A DNA stretch of 64,000 bases, taken from Kryptolebias marmoratus. Taxonomy: Eukaryota; Chordata; Actinopteri; Cyprinodontiformes; Rivulidae. The notes under the pieces are model-generated. The model searched no databases. It saw nothing but the letters and a program-made list of their open reading frames with translations, and was not told the origin of the DNA. The position numbers and the translations under genes are program-made. Shown here piece by piece: positions 25,495 through 36,121 of this stretch; position 1 is the stretch's first letter, and every line of letters begins with the position of its first letter. The stretch spans positions 5,807,566 through 5,871,565 of the forward strand of contig NC_051443.1 in assembly GCF_001649575.2 (NCBI RefSeq), read 5' to 3'.

Positions 25495-25830
25495 AATTTA
25501 CTGTTGGAGTCAACTCTGTTTCTGTGCAGCAAAAGCTCTCAGACTTGTTTATTGTTTCATTACTTTTATTTTGTCATGAACCATGGGACAAATTGCAAAG
25601 AAAATCTCAGGAAGTAATTACTGGATGTACATCTACAACTCATTAACTTTTAGATTCACCCCAATTAAGATGGCTGCCACAGCTTATCAAACTTAGTCAA
25701 CACAAAAATGATTTTAAATCAGTCAATTTATTGGATACTGAGCAAGAGTTTTGTATGGTAGTAGATGAAAGTCGTACTCTGAGATCTAACACGTTGCAAG
25801 ATCTCCCAACAATGCTGTTCAGTAACCTGC
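25495..25830 (-). repeat. Family A dispersed repeat
   Basis: 'GGATGTACATCTACAACTCAT', 'TTAAGATGGCTGCCACAGC' and 'TTGTATGGTAGTAGATGA' in order. Confidence 0.65.
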
Positions 25831-26300
25831 TGTTTAGTCGTGTTTCACTGGGTGTGTCAGTTTTTTTACGCATCAGCTAATGTTTGTTCTGATTTCATTA
25901 GTAAAGTATACAACATGTCTAGGTGTTTCATTATCTTAATCCTTCTTTCATCACATACAGTCTTTACTGTGACAAGGAAACTTTTTTTCCACAGTTGATA
26001 TACTGTGACCTATTTGTTGGCCATAATTCACTGCAATCATATTTTGAAAGATGGACTTGTAGCCAATGTCTGTGTGTTTAATCATCATTGGGGTGGGGGG
26101 TGAAGGGGAGTATTTTTTTTTTGTGAAGTGTTTCTTTGAATCCAGTAGCATAAAGAAACCACACACCTAAACATGTCATGGCAAACAGAAAGGAGAAGAC
26201 AGCACAAAGAAAAAAAAAGAAATGTAGAAATGTAAACATAGGACAATCTCCTTAAGGAAAACTGTACATGCAGTGCTGTATGAATTGCAGTGCAGTCTTC

Positions 26301-26852
26301 CTACACCTCCTGACGTTCCTGTCTGTTGGGCCACAAATATTCATCCACATCACAACGAATATCTTCTCTTCCAATGCAGCATGGAAAGAATCTTTTAGAG
26401 TGTCTTATATAGCCTCTGCAGGCATCTGCTGTGATATTATCATTCCCTGCATCTGTGGCAGCCAGGAGGGTCATCTGGGTATGTGCCTTGCGATCATATA
26501 CTTTTCATCTCCATGCTGAGAAAAATTCCTCAATGGGGTTAAGGAATGCAAAGTAGGGTAAGAGGAACTCCATCAGCACCCTGTTGTGGGTTGCAAACCA
26601 TTGCCTGATGATGTTGGAGCAATGAAAACTGACATTGTCCCAAACTATCACATACTTTGGCAAGTGATTTCCAGTCAGACCCCTCTCTTGTTCAGAGATG
26701 AGATCCCTGTGGAGAGTGTCTAAAAAGGTGACAAGATGCTCTATATTGTATGACCCAATAATGGGAATATGTGTTAGCACACCCGTCCAATTCCTTGTCC
26801 TTCCATTGTAACATTGTGTTGTGCTTTGGCTATATACAGTATATACTTGCAA
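26301..26852 (-). pseudogene. IS630/Tc1-like DDE transposase remnant
   Basis: The reverse strand reads the C-terminal catalytic half of a DDE transposase: 'HLPKYVIVWDNVSFH' (second Asp) and 'FLNPIEEFFSAWR' (Glu). Directly after FFSAWR an in-frame TGA at 26505-26507 replaces an expected Trp codon. The frame then stays open (KVYDRKAHTQMTLL ... ADACRGYIRH) to a TAG at 26301-26303. One nonsense change is therefore the only visible lesion in this half. Similarity fades towards 26852, where the N-terminal half is not recognisable. Confidence 0.8.
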
Positions 26853-27102
26853 GTTGGTGGTTCATGAGTTGCACCTTTGAACTATTTCAGAAAACTGGTT
26901 GATCATTGGTTAATCTAATGCTTCACACATTTCTCTTCGCTGGAGAAAGTCAGGATTCACTTGGGAGCAATTTACCAATTCACAACAGATTTAGAAAAAA
27001 ACTAATGAAGATGTACAGAAATATGTTTGGCATATTATGACAACTTGTTTAACTATTTTGCATGTAAAGACTTATGCAATGAATTAATGCCTAAATGTTC
27101 TA

Positions 27103-28339
27103 TGCGTCAGGTCAGGTGGAGATTGCCACCAACCCAATGCGCAGACTCATGATGGATTCCAGGAAATAAAATTATTTATTTTTAAAATAAAAAAAATAAA
27201 AACAAAAGGCTGATGTGGCAACAAAGAAAAACTAATACAAACATAAATGTGGCAATCTGCCACCTGCTACCTGTTTGGCTCCTTTGACTCTTCTCATTGG
27301 CCAGCTCATTATCAACCCACAGCTGCAGCAGATCCTCGTCACACTACACCAGGATTCTTAAGGCAGTTGGAGTGAGCAGTTCTTCGCTGATGCACCGTTT
27401 TGCCTTTGGTAAACAGTCACGGCTTGAAATCAACTCCTGATTATCTGAAAGTTACTTACCCTGTTTGTTTTTTGTGCACTACTTAGTGTTCCTGTCTCTG
27501 CTCTCCATTCCCCTGCCCAAACCCAATCTATCCGGGAATTCTGCTACTGATTACCTGGACCGGCACATCCTCTGCAAGCCTGTGGATCTGTGTACCCGTA
27601 CACCTTGTAAATAATCACCAACTACACTCGTCAGCCTCCAGCAAACCTCACTCCTGCACCATGTATATACTCACAGGCTGGGTTGGAGACTACACCTGGC
27701 AACCTCCAACAAGCCTCACTCCTGCACTCACCGACAAAGCTTGGGAACCGCACCTCCGAGCCGCCTCCTTGTCACTTCCAGTAAGCCACCTCCTTCGCAA
27801 CTCTAATAATCCATCTGCAGAACCGCTAACTTGTCTGAGGGCTAACCTGTACCATCCTTTTTCCAGATCCTTCCCCACCTCAGCACTGACAACCAATAAA
27901 CTCACTCTCTTCTTAAATTGTCTCCTGAATCTGTCCGTCTCCTTGGGTACTCGCTTTTAGCTATATCAGAAATCGTGTCAATAAATCAGATCCAGACATG
28001 GGGTGAAATCTCAGGAGGCAAAACATGAAGAGAAACTAGAACAGTGCATGAAACGATAATGGACCAGCAAGTAAATGGAGGAAAAGACCAGGTTTTAAAA
28101 ACAGAGGGTAATTGAGAAAGTGGGCACAGGTGAGTGATTACAAATTTGGAGCAGGTGGAGATGGGCGTAGCAGGTACACAAGTGATAACAGAGGACAAGT
28201 GAATAATGACAGAAAACAAAGACACAAGGAACACAAACTGAACTAAGACAAGACTAAAGATAACTAAATACCAAAATAAAATAAACAATAAACCAAACTG
28301 AAACATGAATCAGAAACACGAAAACCCCAAATCCTGACA
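27103..28339 (+). mobile_element. Solo LTR (family 1), split by another LTR
   Basis: The left part (27103-27247) has 'AACCCAATGCGCAGACTCAT' and 'GGCTGATGTGGCAACA'. The right part (27981-28339) has 'GGGCACAGGTGAGTGATTAC' and 'GGTGGAGATGGGCG' and ends CCTGACA. The two match the halves of the family 1 LTRs at 22416 and 43809. A different LTR (27248-27980) separates them. No clear outer duplication is seen. Confidence 0.75.
27248..27980 (+). mobile_element. Solo LTR (second family) inside an LTR
   Basis: Starts TGTGGCAATC and ends ATCGTGTCA, with a perfect 5-bp duplication ATAAA (27243-27247 and 27981-27985). It contains AATAAA near its 3' side (about 27895), as an LTR polyadenylation signal would. 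The 99-aa open frame at 27661 within it is not a recognised protein. Confidence 0.85.
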
Positions 28340-28399
28340 GTAGGGGGTGAGACTGTTCAACAGACCCATATAATACATTTTGATCAACATGATATTAGC

Positions 28400-28475
28400 C
28401 AGTGGTTCCCAAAGTGTACCATTGCAAGGGGGCGCAGAATGGATAAAAAAAAAACTGCCTGACTAAGCATAATGG
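28400..28475 (+). mobile_element. Possible hAT terminal fragment
   Basis: CAGTGGTTCCCAAAGTGTAC resembles the end of hAT (Charlie-like) elements. The opposite end was not found nearby. Confidence 0.4.
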
Positions 28476-28979
28476 ACAGGTTTTTAACCCCATTTTGCAC
28501 AGAGGCTTTTTAAAAATGTATACATGATAGCAAAGTTTGATATTGTTACCAATAAAAAAAGAAACATGTTTGAAATAACAATGACAGCAAATAATACTCT
28601 TCTACAGTATAGAACTAAAAAAAAACAGTTACACAAAAGAGTTTTACTGTAAAGATGGTTTGTAGTTTGTTTTGTTGCAACCTGAAGTGTGAAATAAAAT
28701 TTAGTGGAGTTTGAAAACAAAATATGTGTTTATGTCTGGTTGACATAAACCTCTGTGTCTATCAAATCTAAACTCAAGTGTACAAAAACACTTAACAATT
28801 TTAACATGTCGTTTATTAAACAAAAATTAAGCCAAAATGGAAAACCTGTGTGTGGAAAACCTCTTGCTGCTTCCACAGGATTTAAGAAGAAAAGGAAAAG
28901 AAAAAAAAGACAAAAAACAAACACACTCAGCATATCAGACCACATGCAAACTGGTTTGGGCTACTTACAGTCATTGAGT

Positions 28980-29170
28980 CGATCATGAACTCCTCTCTAG
29001 ACCAAAGGATCCTAGAGTCAGATGTGCGGCCATCTGTCTGACTGACAGCTGAAGTTTGGACCAAACTGGGTCATGATGCAACAGAACAATGATCCCAAAC
29101 ACAGAAGCTAATCTACAACAGAATGGCGGTTCTGCAGTTCCTAAGTGGTAGCTACTTGGTCTCAGCTGTC
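28980..29170 (+). pseudogene. Tc1-like transposase fragment
   Basis: The DNA 'ATGCAACAGAACAATGATCC' and 'CAAACACAGAAGCTAATCTAC' match the region coding the second catalytic Asp (QQDNDPKHTS-like) of Tc1 transposases, with frameshifts. No ends found. Confidence 0.45.
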
Positions 29171-30629
29171 TAAGTCTGGGTTTAAAATATGTAGTTATCA
29201 AAATGACAGTTGCAACAGTCCAGTCACATTCCAGGCCTCAATCTGAGCCTCAACAGATGTTGAAAAACATCCTCATACTTAGCTGCAGTTTTTACTGCAG
29301 AATCCACAATGTAGGTTTTATAGATGGTTTTAAACTGTTGCACTGCAGAAAATTTTACAAACTCTGGCTCCTGTGACCATAATATTGAATTGTTCTCTAT
29401 TCTGGTATATAGTCTGTAGGACATTTAGACATACAATTTGGCACATAGTCTCATCAGTGTGAATATCCCAATCAAATTTAGTTATCTCAAAATGTTAAAT
29501 GCAGATTTCAAAGTTAGAGATCTCTCTTCTCTAGATTTCTGTTTTAAACAGTCTATTTAAATTGGTTTCTTTTTTCACATGAATCCTGGCTCCAGCAAGA
29601 TAATTTTACCTTGAATGAATCCACTCTCTCCACTTATCTCAGTTTTCATAAATCACATAGTACAGTTAAAGTGGAAAAGTAGTAGCTTCAGCAAAATCAA
29701 GTGTTCCACTAAGTGCAAAATTTTTCTAAATCTAATAGTAAAAGGTCTTTTTAAAACCTTGTACACCTCAGACTTTGTCTTTCTTTTTCTCACTGGAACA
29801 CTCAGAAACCACTTTTACTAGTACTTTATCAACTATCCAGTCCTTAAACTAAGTTTTTATTACATTTTGTTAACATTTTATCTAAAAGAGTTTTCCTTTC
29901 TGATTTTTATAACGGGGGATTTAATACTCATGTTGTTGCTAATGACAACTTTAAGATAGTTTTTTGTTATTAGAATCAATAGACCTTTGTCAAAGTGTGA
30001 CTAAACCTGCTCAGTGCCACAATCAATCTTATCCGTACTCAAAATGTTGGGCACTCCTTTCTAATAAGGGATGTGAGGCCATGGCAGGGGGTTACGTGAT
30101 CATTCTTGGTTTTATTTTATTTTCATTTTTGGTCCTGGATTTACAGTGAAAGTTAAGAGGTTTAAAAAAAGTCACTGTGTCTGAAAACTCTGATAGCTGA
30201 AAGTATACAATCTTGTAAATTTAACATAACTCTTTGAAACATTAAACTCCAGTCATGTAAGCTCACTCCAGTTTTTAAAAAGCAAACATGATTACCACAA
30301 AGCTGAAAAATCACTGTTAGAAACAGCATCACTGACGAATAAAACAGGAGCTCTTCAAAAAAAGGGCCACAAAAACATGCTTGGCTAATCATAAGGTGAT
30401 GGGTCTCTACACTTTTTGTCTTACCAAATTCCAGGTTAGCTAATGGTTAGTTAATTATTACCTAGTTATGAACAAGACAACACTTTATTTTTCACCTCTT
30501 TTAGGAAATAGTTACCTAATCATATGTCTGGAAAGGCAAAAAGTGTAGAATGAACAGGAAACATCACATAGTGATGAGGGGGGGAAATAAAGGATTTTAT
30601 CCTGTTCACTATTAGGTAAGGATTAATTC

Positions 30630-30720
30630 AATGCAATTCAGTTTATTTGTATAGCACCAAGACACAACAAAAGTCATCTCAGGGCACTGTAGAAAAACGT
30701 GCACATACATTATAAAAAGC
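30630..30720 (-). mobile_element. LINE 3'-tail fragment, reverse
   Basis: 'AATTCAGTTTATTTGTATAG' followed by 'GTCATCTCAGGGCACTGTAG' is the reverse of a common fish LINE or SINE 3' end. Confidence 0.55.
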
Positions 30721-31100
30721 CGATTAGTAACCGCACCTCTCCACCAACTTTCCTAATAACCTTTGAAATAACAATCAAAGAGATATTAGAATCTACCATA
30801 AGCATTTTTAACTGTAGCACGTCCCCTGTTGATGGTGTTTCCTCATACCCTCCTCCAACACAATACTGAAACTGGTTTAATTAAAGTAGCAAACAATATC
30901 CTTATTGCCTCTGATCATTTCTCTGCACTATTCTTTATGCTCTACGGAGCAATTAACACTACTGAACACAACATTTTATTAAATAGATTTGAGAATATCA
31001 GTGGGATCAGTAATACTATTTTAACTTGCCTGACAGATTTTAATTTGCGATCATTAGTGTTGATCATTAGTTCGCTTATTTAGGTTAATTAAGGTGTTCC

Positions 31101-31543
31101 TGTGGTGATTTGGGTTTTTTCTGTGTTATGGTTTTTGTTTTTGTTTGGTTTGTTGGTTTGCTTGGTTTCTGTCTTGTCTCTTGTTTCATGTTTCATTTGC
31201 TCCTCCTCAGTCTCTCTTTATCTCCTGGCCACACCTACACCTGTCCCCACTTTGTAATCACGTCACCTGTCTCCATTTACCTAATTATCCTCAGTCTTTA
31301 AAACCCGGTCATTGCCTTCCACACTCCGCTGGTCCATTGTCTAAGGTTTGTCTAANGCTTCACTCCGTGTTCCTGTCCTCAGAGTTCTGTTCTGTTTATG
31401 TCTTTATTTTAGTTCTTGTCTGTTCGCTGCCACGTCAGCTTTTTGGTTTTCGTTTGTTTCTTTAGTTTAATAAATTAGTTTCTATTTTTTTACAATGAGT
31501 CTGCGCTCTGGGTTCCTTTCCGTCATCACCACTGATCATGACA
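31101..31543 (-). mobile_element. Solo LTR (family 1), reverse orientation
   Basis: TG...CA ends and a perfect 5-bp duplication GTTCC (31096-31100 and 31544-31548). The reverse strand matches family 1 ('GCAGACTCATTG', 'AAAAAGCTGACGTGGCAGCG'). An ambiguous base N lies at 31356. The insertion splits the PQGS codons of a LINE reverse transcriptase; the flanks alone read continuously across one GTTCC. Confidence 0.88.
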
Positions 31544-32299
31544 GTTCCTCAGGGTTCTGCATCAGGTTTATTTCTAATTTCATAATGTTTGCTTCCTTTG
31601 TGCAATATCACCAGGAAATATGACTTACAATATCATTGTTCTGATAATACCAATGCTAAAATATATTTATGAAAGAAACTGGATAAAACAAATCAGCTAC
31701 TAAAGGTACAGGCCTGTCTTGAAGACATAAAAACCTAGATGACAAGTTATTTTTTTCACTTTTTAGCTCTGAAAAACAAGGTTATAGTTTTTAGCCATTA
31801 AACATCTAGAAAAAAAGAATAACTGTAATAATTATGATGCATGCTGATTTATTATGGCATAGTCTTGACGTCTAACCTCGCCGTGAAAAACCTTGGAGTC
31901 ATTTTCCTCCAGGGTGATTATTTTACATTCATATATTTAACAGGTTTCTAAAGCTGCCTTTTTTCATCTTTGTAATATCTCTAAAATAAGAAGCATACTT
32001 TCTCAAAGTGACACAGAAAAACAGGTCTATGCTTTTGTCACTTCTACCTACTATTAAAATGTCATTTTATCTGGATGTCCTAACAACTCCTTAAAAATCT
32101 TCCAGTTTATCCAAAATGCTTTAGCTAAAATTCTGACAGGTACTGCTGAGAGAGATTATATTTCTCCTGTTTCTGGCTTCTCTACATTGGCTCCCTGGGA
32201 ATTTTAGAATACATTGTAAATGGCTACTGATTGCATTCAAAGTTTTCAGTGGTTTTGCCCTGTCTTATTTAAAACAGCTAATTGTTGCTTATCACCCTA

Positions 32300-33384
32300 C
32301 AAGAACGCTGTTCTCCCATGGAGATGGGTCAGGGGGTCAACCGATCCCAGCCTCTATCCCAGTCTGGGAGGGAAGAATAATGTTCTGTTAAGGTTGCAGG
32401 GTGAACAGACCAACAGCTGGTTCAACCTGTGGCTCTGGTGGAAGCATCCTGCGTAAAATGAAGTGGCGATTTCCACAAGTATCCCAATGTGCCAGTTTAA
32501 ATCAATGGAGGTGCTGCATGAGATGGAATTATTTGTACCATTTTATCTGAATGCACAAGATTATCAATTTTTGTTAGTCAGGTCATCTCCCCAATCCCAG
32601 TGTAATTCTGTCTGACCAGGCCACACCATTCGTGTCTTACACACTAAAATACTTTACAAATTATTTGGCATCATCTAAAGAGGTTAGGTTTGTTGCATAC
32701 TCCACAAGAACCAAGACAAATGTTTGTTTACTTGAGGTGGCAAGAGCAAGAACAAATTTCACTGTGCCCAGCGCATTTCATACTTCATGAAAAACGTCAG
32801 CTCACTTCAAATTTCTGACCAATTACACAAAAATTGTTGGACACCACACAAGAAAAAGGTTCTGCACAGATCTAGAGTCGAGAACAAGCTGCAAAACCTC
32901 CCAAACAAGTGCCCAGAGAAAGAAAAGATGTCATGACAGATCAATTTTCCCGGTTCTTGTGTGGTGTGTAACAAGTTTAGGGGTTACAATATTTTCTTGT
33001 TGCCTTGTTAGTTCATAGAACTCCTCAGTTGTTTTTGCTTCTGACTCCACAAACCTGTGTCATCTGTTATCAGTACTAATTACTCATACCAGTGTATAAC
33101 ACCGCCTCTGTTCAGTTTCGTCATTGTCAGATCAACCTGCTGCTATCCAGTTAGTCCTGCCTCTGATGTTCTGGTTCAGCCATGTTTATTATGCTGTCAA
33201 AGGGCAATACAAAGTACAATGCAACCCAAATGTTTAACTATTTTAACCAACTGAACATTTATTTTATTGTAATTTTTAAAAATATATATTTTCAGTGTTG
33301 TTTTATAGTCACACTTGTGTCTGCTTTTCTTAGCGCTTTGGCTTTTTTATGAAAGTGTTGAATAAGTAAGGTTAGGATGAGTTG
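32300..33384. other. Intergenic, nothing recognised
   Basis: A 78-aa open frame at 32220-32456 overlaps the LINE end and is not recognised. No splice-flanked exon. Confidence 0.4.
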
Positions 33385-33578
33385 TTACCTCCACCAAGGT
33401 GGTTATGTTTTCAGTGGTAATGGTTTAAAAATTAAAAATTAAAGAACAGATTTTGATTAAATTTCAGAAAATGTTGGGGTTGTTACAAAAAAACAAGTGA
33501 AAAGATTTTGGTGGTGATCAGTATTCTTTAATCTTTTAACGACCCTATGGCCTTGGCAGAGGTTTGCTTCTCGTTTTA
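33385..33578. repeat. Family B dispersed repeat
   Basis: 'ACCTCCACCAAGGTGGTTAT', 'TTTTGATTAAATTTCAGAAA' and 'CCTTGGCAGAGGTTTGC' in the same order as at 8515. Confidence 0.65.
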
Positions 33579-34349
33579 GCATATAAATTGTATATAATAA
33601 GTGACAAAAGTGAGAAAATCTTTAATCATTTTAATCTTTAATCAATTCTTTTATCTTTTTTAATTCAGAAAAGGAACTTAAGAGACTTTCCTTGACTTTC
33701 ACAATTCATCTCATTCAATTTTTATGCACGGTTTCTATATTTGTACTCCCTTATCTTGCGTTTGTTATACTGGGGGTATTCTGAGAAGGCCATTACCACA
33801 CCCAGTACATTTCCATAACGAAAGCTAAAAACAATGCACACAGGATGACATTGCAGAGAGATACCTTGAGCCTATAAAACAACAAAACTGCAGCCAAGAA
33901 AGAATTCTGAGAAGAATAAGCTAATCGTCATTCAACAGGATTCATATTTCCTGTTTTCAGGTATTCATTCTGCATATTTGCGGATTTTGAACTCCACCCT
34001 TGTATTTGATGCTTCCTATTCATTTGTTCCATTCAGCCAGACAGTTTTTTGACAAAGTAAATAATACGACTGACATTTGAAAAGTTAAACAAACCTTGCT
34101 CTCTTCTAAGAGTAGAATTAGGGCTCTTTGTCACTAAGTATAAGTGGCTTCACACAACAGAAAGGGTAAGAAAAACTATGATATTTAACTTTCTTCCACC
34201 TTAAATTTGCGATTTGAAAATATTTTAGTAATAGCTTGGTGTTCAAGGCTTTATATATTAGCAAAAACACTTTAATCATAATCTGTCATTCATATAGAGG
34301 CTGTCAGTAGTATGATTATTATATCCTGCTACCATGAAAGGCAGCTGAT
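33579..34349. other. Intergenic, nothing recognised
   Basis: AT-rich sequence without coding or repeat boundaries that I can define. Confidence 0.4.
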
Positions 34350-34930
34350 TATGTAATTTTACAGAAACAACTGGAAGGATTTAATGAAAGTTTTAGAAAA
34401 TAATCACTGGATGTATATCTACGAATGATTAACTTTTAGAAATAACCAGATTCAAGATTGCTACCACAGCTAATTGAACCTTCGCAAACACAAAAATGTC
34501 AATAACTTAACCAATTTTACACATATTGGGCAAAAATCTGGTGATATAGTTGTGAATCATCCCTAACACATACTCCAAGCACTAACTGATTGTGTTTAAA
34601 ACTCTGTTTAATAGTTGTTGGTGTCAACCCCATCTGTTTGTTAGCAAAATATCTCAAGAACCACTGAACAGGTTTTAATTAAATTCTCAGATAATAATTA
34701 TTTAATGCACTTTAACAACTGATTAACTTTTGGAACCAACCTGATTCAAGCTGTGACAGCTAACTGCTCTTAGCAAACACTAAAAATAGTATTTTACAGA
34801 TATTAGGTTAAACATTGATGTTATAGTAGTTAACAATCATCCTCTTCCGCTCCTCATGCTAACAGATCAAGGAAGATCTGTGGTAAATTTTGGCACACGA
34901 GGCCATATGTATTTCTTAAAAAAGCTAGTT
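34350..34930 (-). repeat. Family A dispersed repeat, long copy
   Basis: Two reverse core blocks, with 'TTAGCAAAATATCTCAAGAAC' at about 34638 between them. Confidence 0.65.
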
Positions 34931-35239
34931 TCCTTTTAGCTGAGATAAACTGTAGTGTTTCTAATCTCAGTTATATAGACAGCAATATAAAACTGCATGA
35001 AACAATTACATAACTAAAATGATAAACCATGAAAGAAGTCCTAACAGTCTTGTGATGTGATTGAAGAGGCCTAGAATGTGGCAGAACCAATACGCAGTAC
35101 CATAAAAAAGTAACAACCCCCCCCTCATGTTAGACCCAGACAGAAGGACAGCTCTCCAGTCTAACCCAGATCCACAATGTCTTAAACTTTCAAGTTTTTG
35201 CACAGACAGTTACCGCACTCAGTGTTATTGAGCATTTTG

Positions 35240-35450
35240 GAATACATTTATTGCCGAAGGCGAAGGCGGAGTGATAATGATTTTGACCACGTCTGTTTGT
35301 GTGTGTGTGTGTTGGTTTGTCTGTATAGCAAAAAATCTCATGAACTACTAAATTAATTTTAATGAAACTTTTAGAAAGCACTCCTCATATGCATATATGC
35401 ATGAAAGGTGGTGAGCGATATGCATTACTTCAAGGAACATGTTAACCCCA
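35240..35450 (-). repeat. Family A, internally deleted copy
   Basis: Has both ends of the family, 'GGCGGAGTGATAATGATTTT' and 'GAAAGGTGGTGAGCGATATGC', but only about 200 bp overall, so the central part is missing. Confidence 0.65.
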
Positions 35451-35510
35451 TCCTAATAATCCAATGTAACTGTAATCATGCAACTTCAAGAACTGTAATT
35501 GGTATATATA

Positions 35511-35514
35511 TGTT

Positions 35515-35568
<54 letters not shown>
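35511..35568. repeat. (TG)n(TA)n microsatellite
   Basis: A TG run followed directly by an AT run. Confidence 0.95.
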
Positions 35569-35570
<2 letters not shown>

Positions 35571-36121
35571 TGTCATCTCATTACCTTCATGCAGCTTTTT
35601 CACACAGTTTTGAAAAACATGTTTTGTTGTAAATCTTATCAAGGTCAAAGAAATTTTTAAGTACATCAAATCTTTGCAAAAACAAACAAACAAATCTGCA
35701 GTATCTTTCATCATCTTACTCTGCTGCATTAAAGGTGAATTAACATTGCTTCAGGACTAATCACTGCAGTCTTTTAAGGACAAACCATTCATCATAATAA
35801 AAATATGGAGGGCAAATATTTTCATTAGTTTTATTAATATGCAAATGTGTAAGGTGTATTCTTACACATTGTTTTCAGGTAAATGTTCAGCAGCAAGTCG
35901 GACTGGTTTGACAATAAAAATCTCAGCAGGAAGCTATTTGAGTAAACACCTCCTCTGTCACTTTATCACATTTCCACAGAGACTCGAGGCACATGAGTGT
36001 GACTGACGTGGCACAGCAGTGGCAGTGATTTGAGTCTTCCTTTATCTCACCGGGAGGACCTGCAGCCTTGTTTTCTGACCGTCAGAGAGATGAGATATTC
36101 GTATCCATCATAATTACATCA

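Larger units (their letters stand above)
29570..32290 (+). mobile_element. Degenerate LINE (L2-like), endonuclease and RT remnants
   Basis: Broken frames show an endonuclease part ('ESWLQQDNFTLNES' near 29580 and a GDFN-like 'GGFNTHV' near 29920). RT parts follow: 'TTEHNILLNRFENISGIS' near 30955, a PQGS box at 31543 and a degenerate 'YHCSDNTN' in place of YADD near 31630. The thumb-like region extends to about 32250. It is interrupted by a reverse LINE tail (30630) and a solo LTR (31101-31543). Confidence 0.72.

Noticed and set aside
31356..31356. Ambiguous base N
   Set aside because: A single assembly ambiguity inside a solo LTR, not a biological feature.
31110..31465. Open frames of 63 and 106 aa
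   Set aside because: Inside the family 1 LTR, with no domain.
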